From contig CAJQUW010011512.1 in the NCBI GenBank assembly GCA_907163375.1, forward strand, positions 248,001 to 312,000: a stretch of 64,000 nucleotides of DNA. The letters are read 5' to 3'. Source of the DNA: Prostheceraeus crozeri. Lineage: Eukaryota > Platyhelminthes > Polycladida > Euryleptidae. The notes beneath the pieces were generated by a model that worked only from the letters and a program-made list of their open reading frames with translations, was not told the origin of the DNA and made no database searches. A program made the position numbers and the translations under genes. Positions within the stretch are counted from its first letter, which is position 1; each line of letters starts with the position of its first letter. Of the stretch, positions 10,921 to 23,684 are shown piece by piece.

Positions 10921-13900
10921 ATAAACAAATGAATAAGTCTGCTATAATTAGCCGCATGATTTTGCAAGTCATGGACATAATTTATTTTTTCCTATTCCAT
11001 ATCTTCCTTGGATTTTTTAAAAATCGCATATGATTCGGTCTTGTTAATTTCGGAAAACATTTTTGTGATTATAATGTCGAAAATCCTAGCTATTTTCGCC
11101 TTCCGTGTGTCTATTTTAGTGTCTATCAGAAAGTGTAGGGGTCATATCTAAATATTGTAGAGACAGGTTTTTGATTTTCAAGTTATCAACTTGCATTCCA
11201 TTAGTAAATACATACAAATGGATTTATCTCTTAACAGTTACATTCTCAGTCTACTTGACGTTAACTCAGTAGTATCAATAGACCTAACCATAAATTCTGA
11301 TAGCAATGAACACTGACTTCTTTCATTGACTTCTAAACATGTAAGAGGTATTTTGTGAATTACCATTCTTGTATTTTCTTCATGTTTGCTTATTTTATAT
11401 TTTTCTCCTTTTTTGTTTAACAACGTCGGTTAAAGGCCATTTCTAATATCCTTATAAGACGCGCGTTGATTAAATTAATTTCATTCCAGTTATGAGGTTT
11501 GTATGGCTTCCATACATGTCTAATTGTAATATACCTAATTGGTAAAATTTTCTTATTGCTTATTGTCATGACTTATTTTCTCTTTTGTCTATCTGAAGCT
11601 AGTACATTCTACACATCGCCATTGTGACTAATATCTAGAACCCAAGTCAATCAAGACATTATTATTGATTAGTCCGTCTTGTGTACATTTTGCTCATCCC
11701 AACAGCATTTAACGAACTATTCAAGCATACAATGTCGACTTGAATTCATAAGTTATTTGATCAATAACATTTTCTGTTAATAATCGTGGCAAGGTTTTAT
11801 TTGCAGCAATCAAATATCCCTTTCATAATCTTGAAATCATGCTTCACAGAGTTAGCATTTAAAGTTTAAAATCGTAGAAAATCGTAGACTGAAAGTCCTA
11901 GCAAAATAGCATTTTCAGTTATTATCCGCTTGTGCCTGATCACATTATCAGCCTTTAGAAGATGTTTCTTAGTTCATTTTTTGCAAGTATCACAGAAAAC
12001 AAATGCAACAAACGCAACGTTGTGGAAAATCCAGTATTCTCACATTTTCTCAACTTCATGAACACTTCGTTTTTGCAAAATTTGTATCATTATAAATATC
12101 ATATCATGTTACTTCTTGTACGATATTAGTGCTATAAAATTCCTGATATTCTCTGATACGGAAATTATTGATGCGAATTGTTTAAAAGCGTTTTATCTTA
12201 TCGCAAAACTTGACTTTTTTCAAGTGTCAGATTTGATTTGAATGACAGTTGTTGTTTTATAAGAATCTTGGAACTTGTTTACTCATAATTTAAAACACAA
12301 ACAGGTAGTCCATGAAATGATTTGACGAACATGTACATTGCTATATATTTTTGAAGCATGGTGTTATCTCGCCATCTCAGCTGGAATGCACTTTTGTCTC
12401 TATCGGAAGAAACTTATCACTCCTTCAATCACATGAATAAATATGAGATCTTCAAGATTAAATGGATTTGATATCGTCAGTCGTTCAGCTTTCTGCTTTC
12501 TTCTATCAATTTCATTGTTGCATTTAAAAACTGGGCCATTAATTTTGTGAGTGATATCACGATCTGATGGTCGATCGTCAAATTCAGGCTTGCCAAGCAG
12601 AATATGAAAACCACAAGAATCCCATGGGATGCGAATTGTTCAGTGTTTCTCAACGCAATGGGACAGATACATCCTGTAGCCGCACATTCAGACGGCCACT
12701 AGAAATATTTTTTATCTAAAAGCTCAATTTCTCTGTAGTTGCCTGCTCGCGAAAAGCGTCAATCAGTTGACAGTCATAAAAGTGCAATAAGTTGGCGATC
12801 ATTCAGTCACGTATGCACGCAAACGCTTGTTCTTAAAATGGTTCTTCTTCATTCTTAACAACATTGGCATTTCTCTATTTTAGTTGGCATAGGATAATGC
12901 TTCTATGTGGAGCAAGAAAGTAATTGCGACAGGCACAGAACAAATGCCATGGTCTGCTCTTTGTTCCACAATTTGACCTGTTCTCTTTATTTTCTTGTTC
13001 ATACTGATGGCGATTAGTCTCCTGTATGTGTAGGTCTCCGATGTGTTGTAATATTTTTGTTCTACAATAGTTTCTTATTTCAATTGATAATTTGTGGAAC
13101 TTCCTGCTCTACATTAAGTCAGCACAGTCGCTTATTTAAGAGGGATGTCAAGGAATATAATAAAAAGAGGATAAGCGTGCACGTTCATATACATGTAGAT
13201 TCCATTATACTGGAACGCTTATCATAGGATTGCTAACGAAATGTGCATGCGCCCTGTATATAAGCAGTGTGGAATGGAGGCTACGGGCAAGAAATCATAC
13301 AATTATGTATTGAAGGCATTGGAACTGCACAAGCGGACTAAGAAAAAAATATATAAATGTGAAATAGCAAATTGCAGACTAACGAAACTTGGAGTCAGCC
13401 TCTGCATAACAGCAGAACAAATAGAAACTTAAAAACGAATCATAATAATCCAAAGACGATATACTTATGAAAAACTCTGTCATGCCTGTAAGTTTGTCTA
13501 ATATCGAATGATCATAAGAAAAGCTGTTCGAAAATCATTTTGTCTGTTGATAATTGAGGTGAAGAACTTGCTATAAATTGCACAAGTCAAAATAACTGAA
13601 CCTTTGAAAGCGGGATTATTACCATGTTTTCTTATTTGAATCCACGGGTTAGAAAGGCATGCTAAATAATTTTTGCAAGTCCTTGCTGGGTTTTATTCTG
13701 GAACAGATTGTTATTTGCCGATGTTTTTTGCTGACGCATGTCACAGAATAGATCGTTTTTTTGACACAAGTGCTTGCTGTGTGAAAAATTTACCAGTAGT
13801 AGGTAAGCCGATCGAATTTCTAGTGTCTTTTATTCTTGACTGCAACCTAACATTCCTACGAACACTGTGACTGTGAAAACTAAAAAAGTGAAAGATGAAG

Positions 13901-16358
13901 TGTGAGTCCAAGTCCGAGTAACAGATAGCCGAGTCTGTATCACATGTTTTCTCAATTCACTTATCTAATACTTGTTTTCTTTCTGCTGGTTCTCATTTCT
14001 TTTACTTGCGTCAATAAAAATTTGTTATCTTGCTAAATCTATCTTTAAAACTGCCGTTCCAAAGAATAGTTTAGTAAGAGGATGTCTTGGATCTTCGTTC
14101 TTGGAGAAATCGATCAATGTGCCTTTGTTCTCTTATTTAAGCTGTAATAAAATTTACAGCATCATATAATTGTACATTTGATATTATAATAGGTGTACTA
14201 ATTTTGGCGACATGTCAGGAGTGTGTCAAAAGTAGAATTTAATATACGTGTTCACCCACTGAAATTTTACATAATATGCCAACTGCGCATCTGTGATTTG
14301 CTCCGTGTAAACCTGCAAGCTTAAATAGAAAATCGTGTTGATATTGAGAGATGTGATCTAGGCCTGCTGATGATTCCTGATATTGAATGAAATGGCAGCT
14401 ACTCAGACCTGTCCCCATTTTTCAACTTAGGATGCAACTCAATATTTAATTATTCTATTTACATTTCGTAGTGACGATCTCAATGCATTTGTAATTCGTA
14501 GTGTACAGCTTTCCGAGTGGGGAACGCAATTTTACTTTTTTAATGAATGAGCACCACTTTCTTTGGGTGACAGAAGTATGACTCACATCAATCATGAATG
14601 CAACATAGAAAGCTACAAACCCAACATTTTCAGAGTTAGAAACACATTGAACCATGCGATTCCGAACCAGTTATTTATGCATCAAAATATATTGCCATTC
14701 ATGACTAATGACCATCAAATTGCTTTGTCGCAATTTTTGCTGTCCATATTGCTTTGTTTTGAGAAACATTTCTTACTTTATTAAGATATTTACTCACATT
14801 GCTCTCAAAATTTTCAATATTTTTCCGTTTGAATTTTATATGCTTTTTTGATACTGAATATTTTGAACAGCATACACGTCAGTTCGAGACATGTGAGCTT
14901 GTTTGTCATTAGCAAAATTATCTGACACGGGAAAAATTGATGATTATTTCCTTTTGTAAGACGAAGTGGTATTACACGTCTACTCTCTAGTTTAATAAGT
15001 AGTGTGAAAAATATACTTAATATATTTAAGCATTAAGAACAAATGCTTACGAAACTTTCGATTGATTTTCTTAAAGGTTGAGAAGTTTCCAGTAAGAATT
15101 CATATAGTTGAATGATAAGACTCTTTCCACTGAAATTTCTGCGTGTATTGAACTTATAATCTAATCACATAATGTAATTATTTTTTTCTAAATCATCTCA
15201 AGCATTTTTCGATAGTCATAGTGCCAATTATTGAATAAAAGTTTTAGAAGTGAGTTGCCGCCAGAGTTGGAACCGGGCCTACTTTTGATGTTAAGCTCGG
15301 CGCGGCCCGTACACCTCAGGTCTGTGACAATTTGGAATTCAGAGTCTCAAGCTCATCAGTATTCAATTTTAGACCCGTTTTGATGATTTCATTAAATATA
15401 TATAGTGCATTAATGATGATTGTCAGATGGTCAAAGTATAGTGATTATTGATGTTATTATAACTAAAGTGTCATTATTCTTATGGAATATATTATATATA
15501 ATATATATATATATTATATATAATATATATAAAAATAAACAAGAATAATTCGTATTATCATGATGTTAGTAAAATTACATTATAGCTTTGAAATGGATTA
15601 TTGTGATGTATAATGTTGATAAAATGGAACGAATAAATCCAAAACTGCTGAAGAAAATGAAACGATGCTTCTCTTTGATGCTTCTTTTTGATATGTGGTT
15701 ATATATACTAGTTCTGAATGGAGTAAATAGAAAGTTTGATCAAATTGATGAATTTGATAATAAAGCAAATTTAAAATACTGAAGGGATAACTTATGAAAA
15801 GAACGTTGTTATATCAGCTCTTGATTGAAAATCTCCCCATGTGATGATGCATCGAAAATCGAATCTTGGAGGTCACTTAAAAGCGCTTGCTACTGTTACT
15901 AACGCGAAGCAAGAGTGTCATATGATGTGCGTGTGATGTGCTCTACTTCACCCAGACAATTATAATCAGCTGAATTCGATTCCGAGCTAGCGAGACATTT
16001 TCGTTGCTGTGCCAGGAACAAGACATATCTATTCTACCTAAATTAGTTAATCTACTTCCCAGCGTCGCCTGTAAGCTAATGATATTGTTACTGAGAAAAT
16101 TTGTGTTATGTTTGGCTTTGTCGTACGATATTTCTTATTTATGTAATAGATCTTGTATAGATTTGAGGTCATTATTTGCTATAATGACCGAGAGCCGAAT
16201 GATCGAGGTTAATGACAAATAATGAACGAAGAAATATATGTATTGTCTGTTATAATACATGACTTCTTTCATAGAGGTCTTGACCAGGTTTATATTTTCC
16301 ATACAGGAAATTAATTACCTGCTTCGTGGAACTTATTAACCTGCGGACATAAAAAGTA
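10921..16358. other. No gene recognised
   Basis: This 5.4-kb stretch of AT-rich sequence holds no supported gene. Short frames at 13241-13432 (+) and 13673-13870 (+) have no recognised motif. An AT microsatellite is listed separately. Confidence 0.45.
15484..15533. repeat. (AT)n microsatellite, palindromic
   Basis: This is a run of about 50 bases made only of a and t in near-alternating order, able to fold on itself. No gene or transposon end adjoins it. Confidence 0.85.
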
Positions 16359-18018
16359 CAGATTGTTTCATAAAAAATGGATCACCCTTAAAGATCGCCT
16401 TAACTTCAACTTTGTCTAACTCCGCCAAACTTGAACGAATTTCTCTGAAATTTGGAAGATATGTCAGTTGTGCTTACTAATATCATTGTTGGAAATTTCA
16501 AGCATGAATATTGAGTTGTTTTCCTGTTATAGATAAAAAAAGTAGCAGATAATTTGATCTTCCTTTAGCAATGTTACACAAAATCATACCTCACTCTTAT
16601 AAAATTACATTTGTTTCCTTTGTTATGTAATATGTTGTTCTACAAGCCAAAAGCTATCAAGCAAAACAAAAATAAAGAAAATCGGTCAATCAGAGCCAGT
16701 ATAGCACCATTATTCATCAACAATAATGTAATTGCTACATGTGATTAACTGGACTTCATGTTCCATAGCTTCCTGACTTCGTTGCGGTGGTGTTGGCAGC
16801 ACTCCTGTTTGCTTTCAGCTAGAAATCCATCTCTTACCGGTTGAAAACAATACAAAGCACAAATGAACAACAACGAGATCGCATTCACAAAAGGCAAAGT
16901 GTCAGCCTTGCTAGAACTAGGCTTTTCTTTGCGAGCTACAAGCAAGCGACTAAATGTCCCTTACACAAATGTGCATCGATGGCATAATGATGATTTTCGA
17001 CTCTGTCGTAAAGAGGGCTCTGGCCGTCCACGCAAAACATCCAAACGTAGAGACCGCCTAATTTTGAGATTTGTTAAAGTTGATCCAAGTCTCTCGTTAA
17101 CTGAGATGGCTGCACTAGTCTCGTCTATTTCTAAGTCCACTATTCGTAGAAGACTTATTGAGTCGAATTTCAAGAGCTGTAAGAGGCCCTCTCAGATCGA
17201 ATTATCAGATCAGCATACAAAAAGACGTCTCAGATGGGCAATGAGTCATTGTCACTGGCGAAATCAATGGGATCGGGTTGTCTGGTCTGATGATGCATCA
17301 GTCCGTCTGAAAGATAGTGATGTTCGATTGAGACTATGGATAAAACCTTAAAATCAGGAAATTCCGAGACATTTACATCGTCCCCGGGTACAAGGTGGTG
17401 CGACTCTACTGATTTGGGCTGGCATTTGGACCGATAGCCGCTCTGAACTTCACATACAGCAAGGAACCATGAATTCTGAACGCTATGAGAATGTTTTACG
17501 AATGAACATTGGCCAAATGACAGATCAACTTGGTGATCCATCGACTTGGTTATTTATGGATGATAATGCTACGTGTCACAGGAGTAGTAGAGTCAACTTA
17601 TGCAAGTCTCAATTAGGGCTTAGGACATTATCTTGGCCAGCTCGTTCTCCTGATCTGAATCCCATAGAAAATGTATGGAGTATTCTAAAACGTAACGTTC
17701 GTCGTTCACTGCTACCTACAGATGGCGTATCACAACTTACGTCACTGTTAAAAAGAGAGTGGAGAAAGTTAGATCAGTCAAAAATCAACGATATCATCGA
17801 ATCAATGCCTAGACGAATTGGTAATGTCATTGACAATAAGGGTAGGACCACAAAATATTAGCTTCTTAAGAACCGTTACTGTATCATAGCTTATCAGATT
17901 ATATAAGGACATTTAAATATATTAGGGACATGAAATAACATGAAAAATGCTTTCTGTATCATACTTATGTTTTATTTAGTCAAATTTTAGGATGATCCAT
18001 TTTTTATGAAACGGACTG
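16359..18018 (+). mobile_element. Tc1-type DNA transposon, nearly complete
   Basis: The element is 1660 bp, the usual size for Tc1. TA dinucleotides flank it at 16357-16358 and 18019-18020. Its terminal inverted repeats share gtttcataaaaaatggatca and differ at a few positions (left end cagatt, right end cagtcc). It encodes one transposase of about 332 codons with a single in-frame stop, so it is a relatively young copy. Its own promoter would lie in the 500 bp between the left end and the start codon. Confidence 0.9.
16863..17861 (+). pseudogene. Tc1-type transposase with one in-frame stop
   Basis: The protein would cut and rejoin the transposon by a DDE mechanism at TA sites. It begins MNNNEIAFTKGKVSALLELG, a helix-turn-helix region (residues about 8-40), followed by a GSGRPRKTSKRR linker of the GRPR type. 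The first catalytic aspartate is in VVWSDDAS (around residue 140). The second is in FMDDNATCHRS. The glutamate is in SPDLNPIENVWSILK, 34 residues after the second aspartate, giving the DD34E spacing of Tc1. The start codon at 16863 gives a normal N-terminus. The only interruption is a TAA at 17349-17351, between the first and second catalytic residues, so this copy would make a truncated protein. The frame is the same on both sides of that stop. Confidence 0.9.
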
Positions 18019-18044
18019 TATTACAAAATCATGCACTATGTACA

Positions 18045-18230
18045 GGCGCTGTGGCTTTGTGGTAGATTGTTTGCTCTGTACCTTGGTTCAAACCTTGGTC
18101 GGGTCAAACCTAAGACTTTTAAAATAGGTAAACTCTGCATTCTTGTTACACACCCAGCACAAACAGAATAAGAGTAGGATAAATAACAACTCGGTCACAT
18201 GGAAGAAAGGCTCCCTGCCTAATGCGCTTC
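18045..18230 (+). repeat. Possible tRNA-derived SINE (third family)
   Basis: The sequence starts ggcgctgtggctttgtggta, which fits a tRNA A-box. A B-box-like ggttcaaacct lies at 18085-18095. The following part, with gggtcaaacctaagactttt and a later ctccctgcctaatgcgc, resembles the body of core-type SINEs of marine invertebrates. Only one copy was found here, so the assignment is tentative. It begins 27 bp after the Tc1 element. Confidence 0.45.
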
Positions 18231-19827
18231 CGAGTAAAACAAAAGGTTCATCTATTCATTTCATATTCGCCTTTATTATATGATATCAAGGCTGCTGAGC
18301 TTAGAAATTTACAATACCATAGAAAGTCTGTTTCTATGCTGCTGAAAGAGCACAAAAATTTTCTCCTCGTTGTGATAATACTAAATAAAATGCCATTGAA
18401 ATATTGAAGACCATTGGAATACTATTGAGAAAGAATTAAATAAAAGTTAGATAAAAGTAAATGAAGCCATTATTAAGTTTAAAAATTACATCATGCAAAG
18501 CCACCTGGCAAGCACGTGACCGATACCTATTGTCCCTTTGCATTGTCAAATATATATTCGTTTCGTAAGTGATGAAGCATCATGAATTTTACTTAAATTT
18601 AATCTCCCGAAACGTCGTGACTTTTATTCCATTGTTTTTTAACACAGCATGTGTGATTCAGTGTGATAATTGACCAAATGTCATATCAATGCTCTTAGAA
18701 AGGCATTGTAAAACTTCAGACAAATATTTTACACACATTGTTATTGATGAAAAGCTTCTAGTTCCAACTAAGCGCAGGATATTAATATTGCGTTATAGTG
18801 CTTGGGGCAAATGGTTCTTTACAACAGTAATCGTGGTTTTTTTCAATGTGGACTTAACGCTCTGTATCAAGTTTCAGAAGGTACTTGCTTCATACCACTG
18901 TCTTAATCAATCAGAATGTTTTAATAGGTAATAGCTTGTGCACCGCTACATAGTTTAAAAATTCACCTAATGTTCATATCTCTTTATAATTTCCGTAAAG
19001 AAACAATTGAATTGAAATAGTAGTCAACCAAATGCTGCATGAATTTGAACAAGCTTCGTACTAATATAGGCCTACGATTTAAAAAACATTCAAAATGAAA
19101 GTTCTTTGTCATTCGTCATTTAGTTTAATAAATTTGCATATCATTCGAAAGTTTTTTGAAGAGTTATGATTTGAAGGATGTAGCCGATTGCATCACAATC
19201 ATTATTATATTATTCACTACATTTATCACTATGTATTATTTGTTTAAAACATTCGAAAACATTCAAACGGTTTTTACCGAACAAAAATTCCATAGTCTAA
19301 CACATGAATATTTGCTATTTATTGCTTGATAATGGGCCCTTAGTGTGGCATTGAATAAAAATCTGCCATTTCATATAATCTTTAAAAATCATGAGATATT
19401 TTGAAAAAGAACTAATTTTTTGCCCTCATTATTGTGAAAATAACCTGTATTTTTCCTTGATTAAGAGCAACTTTGTCCATATCAATGGTTGGTCCGAACT
19501 GTGACATCTTGGTGCCTTGTTGTACTGCCATATAGTAATGTAGGCACGGCATCAATAAGGAGATATTTATTACTGAGTTTGATGATTCTGCAACAAATTT
19601 CGATGTCAAAGTCAATGCTAGGGGCAAGTGTGAAGGTTCAACACAACAAGAACTCCAAAATAAACCATGAAGCACAAGTTCAGGGCAATTGAGTTGCTTC
19701 CTCAGGAGAAAACTTGGAACAAGCCATTTCATCCAGGGTCCGCAATCTTCAACAGGCCTCTTTCTCATCTCTCAAAACCACACAGCTCCCTGAAAAAAAA
19801 CAGTAATCATCAATTATAACTGATGCG
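18231..19827. other. No gene recognised
   Basis: I see no supported gene. A 118-codon minus-strand frame at 19412-19768 follows a pyrimidine-rich stretch ending in cag, but the possible exon has early stops in all frames upstream of its methionine and matches no family I know. Confidence 0.4.
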
Positions 19828-19926
19828 CAATACAAGACACCAACACCCTTGATTCCCCGACCGCACTCGCCCGACCTAGGAATCGAACCGAAGTCCGCGG
19901 TGGATATTCTCTTTAGATATTCAATG
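19828..19926 (-). repeat. SINE-A copy 3, truncated and joined to an inverted tail piece
   Basis: Positions 19828-19903 are the 3' half of SINE-A on the minus strand, containing the B-box. Directly joined at 19904-19926 is attctctttagatattcaa, the SINE tail in the plus orientation, matching the tail of the copy at 20055-20236. The locus is therefore a composite of pieces in opposite directions. Confidence 0.7.
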
Positions 19927-20054
19927 AACTACTGTTGTCAATCTACACTGTGACGTAGTCGCATGACATGCTGATATGCTGTCTCGCAACAATATGAACG
20001 CTAGTAGCGTTCTGTCAATAATAATAGGACAATATGCTGTTGATATCATTTAGA

Positions 20055-20236
20055 GATGACGTCTGCCTTCGCTCGCATTCCTTCTGAACTGTCAGCGTGG
20101 CCTAGTGAAGAAGGTGCGAGTTCGTCTCCACCGCGGACTTCGGTTCGATTCCTAGGTCGGGCGAGTGCGATCGGGGAATCAAGGGTGTTGATGTCTTGTA
20201 ATGACTTAATAGCTGTTATTCTCTTTAGATATTCAA
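20055..20236 (+). repeat. SINE-A copy 4 (tRNA-derived), full length
   Basis: The copy starts gatgacgtctgccttcgc and has the A-box tggcctagtgaagaagg and the B-box ggttcgattcc. It ends at ttctctttagatattcaa. It faces the truncated minus-strand copy at 19828, so this is the second locus in the window with SINE-A copies head to head. Confidence 0.85.
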
Positions 20237-20355
20237 GTACTTAGTGAACATCCGAACAGCACAATTTCGGTGTCCGGAAATCGTCTTATCCTCAGTTACT
20301 CAATATTCGATTTTTTCAAGCAAAATGGTTGACTTCAATCTTCTAATTGCTATTG

Positions 20356-20886
20356 TTATAAAATGAAGATGATAGGGAAGTCATCGGAGGTCTTTCTGTT
20401 GTTTAGAACCTGCGGCCCATTTTCTCTTGACAGTTCCAACGAAGATGAGATGAAGCTGGTGTACTGACGGGGTGGAGAAGAATACGACTCAGTTTGCCTT
20501 CCTTGTCGCCTCGTATTTCTCTTGCTGCATTCGTTGTCGTTCTTCTTGTTGATATTGGCGGCGAATTCTCTACGAACTGGTTGTAGTATAGTTGTAGGGA
20601 AGAGATGAGTGGATTGAGCTAAGGGAAGACGTAATGGGGAAAGCGGTAGCGGATCGCTCGCACGCAGTCTGCCATTCTCCCCACCATTCCACCTCCTCCT
20701 CCTCTTCAATTCTATCTCTCATTTTTGCCATCGCATTCAAAATTTAATTGACAGCATCGGCAAGAGAAAGGGAGAGCAATAGACGAGTGGTGCTATTCCT
20801 CCTCCGTTTTCGCTGGTCGTCAAGCGTCCCCTGCCTTCGTCGCGTCGGCCCTTGGTGTCAACTTTTCTTCTTTTCTCTTCCAACAG
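20356..20886 (+). other. GC-richer sequence upstream of the host exon, including the branch and acceptor region
   Basis: This stretch is richer in G and C than its surroundings and ends in a strong pyrimidine tract, cttttcttcttttctcttcc, followed by the acceptor ag at 20885-20886. It may be the end of an intron, or hold an upstream exon or promoter that I cannot define. An open frame of 117 codons on the opposite strand (20356-20709) is arginine- and serine-rich and is most likely chance. Confidence 0.4.
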
Positions 20887-21112
20887 GTCACGTACTGTTG
20901 GTAGTCAACGATCAAGTACGTCGAGTGTGTCTCCCGGAGCGGATTACGCATCTGGACACTGTGAGGGCGCTCTTCGTCCGGGCATTTCCTCAAGTCGTCA
21001 CTTGGGACAGCTTCAAATCATCGCCAAATAATTCCAGTGGCAAAGGTCTGCCTCCATCTATTCTTGTGCTCAATCCCAACGTTAACATTTTCTATCAACT
21101 ATCCGACCTAAG
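20887..21112 (+). CDS. Internal exon encoding an AIP3-like domain of an SKT/SRCIN1 (p140Cap) family protein
   Basis: The exon is 226 bp. Its acceptor is a long pyrimidine tract plus cag at 20884-20886, and its donor is ctaag|gtgagt at 21113. It begins at the second base of a codon and ends at the second base of an arginine codon. The translation runs HVLLVVNDQVRRVCLPERIT, then HLDTVRALFVRAFPQVVTWD, then about 20 less conserved residues, then NVNIFYQLSDLR. The pattern 'LP..IT.(L/I)DTVRALFV.AFPQ' and a final '.(I/V)(F/Y)Y.L.D(L/V)R' is the signature of the SKT (KIAA1217), SRCIN1/p140Cap and insect coiled-coil domain proteins. That region is related to yeast actin-interacting protein 3. Vertebrate members are cytoplasmic adaptors acting on Src kinase and the cytoskeleton; the role here is inferred by family. 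The stretch between PQVV and NVNI is longer than I recall in relatives. The other exons were not found, so they are probably far away or outside the window. Confidence 0.75.
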
Positions 21113-21725
21113 GTGAGTACGAATAATTAATCAGTTTTTGTAGGGAAATTTTGGAAAGCTTAATTGAGAAAGAAGGCTTTTCCAGGGATTGGAAGCAACT
21201 GATCTGAAAAATTATTATTAATTGCAAAGTTGTCAATCAATTAATTGCTTAGGGCCAATATCACAAGTAGGCAAGAATGCATAGTATTAATTATCGGAAA
21301 GTGTCTAAACACACATGAATTTCATCCGTCTGTTTTGAAAGTGCATGCGGCAGTGTTTGGAATCTATGGTATTAGTATATTATTGGTAAGAATGAGTAGT
21401 ACTACAAGTCTTAAGATTTCCATTTTTACCAGATATTGGGCCAAAGCTGATCAATTCTAATTCGTTGCCACGAGAAATCTGCATTGAGTTTTTTTAAGAA
21501 CTGATCAATCCATTGGTTGCAGTAGCATCGCAATTGTACACCTGCGGATTGGAGAGCGCCATCAGTCCTCATTAGGACTGACTACTTCAATTAATAATTT
21601 AAATTAGGAAGCATTATATTCTATTATAAATGGCTGCTGGCATGATTTTCATTATCGTATGAGAATCCATCTCTATACTAGCAGAACTATTGAATATTGA
21701 TAGTCCGGTATTTATATGAAGAGTG
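21113..21725 (+). other. Start of the intron downstream of the SKT/SRCIN1-like exon
   Basis: The intron opens with gtgagtacg. Nothing coding is recognised up to the SINE-A copy at 21726. An 8-bp inverted repeat around 21563-21582 (tcagtcct/aggactga) is short and probably meaningless. Confidence 0.5.
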
Positions 21726-21873
21726 CACCGTCATCGTGGCCTAGTAAAGAAGGCGCGAGCTCGTCTCTACCGCGGACTTCGGTTCGATTCCTGGGTCGGG
21801 CGAGTGGAGTTGGCTAATTAAGGTGTTGGGGTCTTTCAATTACATTGCAGTAGTCATTATCTTTCGATATTTA
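21726..21873 (+). repeat. SINE-A copy 5
   Basis: The copy has the A-box tggcctagtaaagaagg and the B-box ggttcgattcc, followed by tgggtcgggcgagtgg and a diverged tail ending near ctttcgatatttaa. The head before the A-box is shortened. It lies inside the presumed intron of the SKT/SRCIN1-like gene. Confidence 0.8.
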
Positions 21874-23684
21874 ATTCCTCGTGTGTTATTAATGATTTAA
21901 AAGCAAGTAAATGCAAGCAGCATGATTGATCGACTTGCAAGCTGTAATGGAAGGTGGTTTTATCCCATTCTCTACTGAGTTACCATATCATGCGTGTGCA
22001 ACTACAACTGCTTGGCTGTTGACCTTGAATTTCGGCGCCTCAGCTCTTAATGTGCCGAATTCATGTGTCTACGTAATTATGCACATGCACCATGATCAAA
22101 ATGTGCATGTGTTAATGTAGTTTCACGACAGAGACAATCCGCTGATGGAAGTTGGCAGTTTAAGGTACCGAAAAACAGAGGCAGTGGTTTTCTCGCTGTT
22201 TTTCATCCAAAAATCAATTTCTATTCGGATAGATGCTTCTAACCTAGTAATTGATCCAATTCAATTACATTCGATTTTTTCCAATCCCTGGGTTTGTCAT
22301 AAAACACATGTGGTACTTAAGCTGTCCATTTTGCGTGAACCCCTCGCTGAGTTGTTCTGTTAGGTATCACGAATGTTATAATAGGGTGTCTTGTATTGTG
22401 AAGAAGCTCGTCTGGCGACAAATGCACTCTACAAAATACTTACGATACTATACGAAGCACTGATGCACCAGGTACTAGGAGATGCAGTTTACTTGAGAAA
22501 AGCAATGCAGTTAGTTCCTTAGCACCATTTCAAATTCTCTACGAAAGAAGTTTCTTGAAGCGGTGCACGAGTCGATGGGTCTCAACCTTGCTAAGATAAC
22601 CATGCTCTAATATGAACCAGTCAGAAATTTTAATCAACGTCACGAACAGCTTTATAACTGTTTAAGTTCCTATTTGTGATTCTCATCAGTATTACAAACA
22701 GAATTTCAAATCCTATCATAATTTTGACGTTCATTTCATTTGTTTATTGCACCATTTTCATTGTTATTTCTCTCCGTGATGGGATTTCATTGGAATTCCC
22801 AGTTTCATTAACATCCTTAAAATATCCTGCCTCTCTGAATCGTTCAATGCAATGAAAATAAGCAAGTTGAATAAGGGACATTAACCCCAATGATGCAGTA
22901 AGCAACCGATTGGAATATCTATAGATCTTGATTTAGAGTGATGCTTTCAATAATGTTTAGAATTCCTTGATGATGAATTGAATACTGTCTGATGAACTGA
23001 AAGACTAAAAAGAACATTGAAAATCTCATTGAACGGGACGAGGTAGCAGAATTTGTCAGATGCCGATAGAGGTCAATCTTCCAGTAGGCTTCAATATAAC
23101 CACAACTTGGTGGACGTTTTTTGAGAGAGAGAACATTTGCTATTAGCCACCTGAGGTATATATGCTCTTTTATACATCTTGTACTGAATTGCTCGGTTTG
23201 CTTGAAATTCGGTAAGAATTACTTTCTATTAACACTAAATTGGGTTTCTGTCACATGACATGATTTCCTTTTTGTTGTCTTCGATCTGAACAGGCTTCCA
23301 AATAGATTTGATTGTTCAGCTCCGGACCCGGTCAACAATGTTTCGCTTCGTCAGTAGCATTTAGTCCTGACTTGCCCGCGCAATTCGGTTCGTTTTCGTT
23401 ATTGATGGCTTAGCGTTGGCATATTGATTTTATTTCGTTAAATATCATTAATATCCTTTTACTGTTTACACCAGAAGAAAAACCTCTTGAGTGATCGGTA
23501 TTATCGAAAGGAACAGAATCCCACTTTTCAAGAATCAATTAGACAATTGCCCACTTTGACTTTTGACCTGAGTGAAAGAGAACAATTATAATAGTGTGAA
23601 TTTATGAAATATGATGAATAGTGAAAACTTGTCGTATGAAACCGCCCCCTAGTTATGCTTCAGCCTATCGGATCTCATCAGTTG

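Noticed and set aside
15240-15320. GC-rich stretch weakly similar to one at 58990-59040
   Set aside because: The similarity is limited to a few short words around cacctcag and is not enough to define a repeat.
15484-15533. AT run as a replication origin or promoter
   Set aside because: It is a simple microsatellite and no gene start or other support adjoins it.
19412-19768. 118-codon minus-strand frame after a tttttttcag acceptor-like site
   Set aside because: Stops follow soon after the site in every frame before the frame opens, and no good donor follows.
20356-20709. 117-codon minus-strand frame rich in arginine and serine
   Set aside because: Low-complexity composition on the strand opposite the host exon, with no motif; more likely intron or untranslated sequence.
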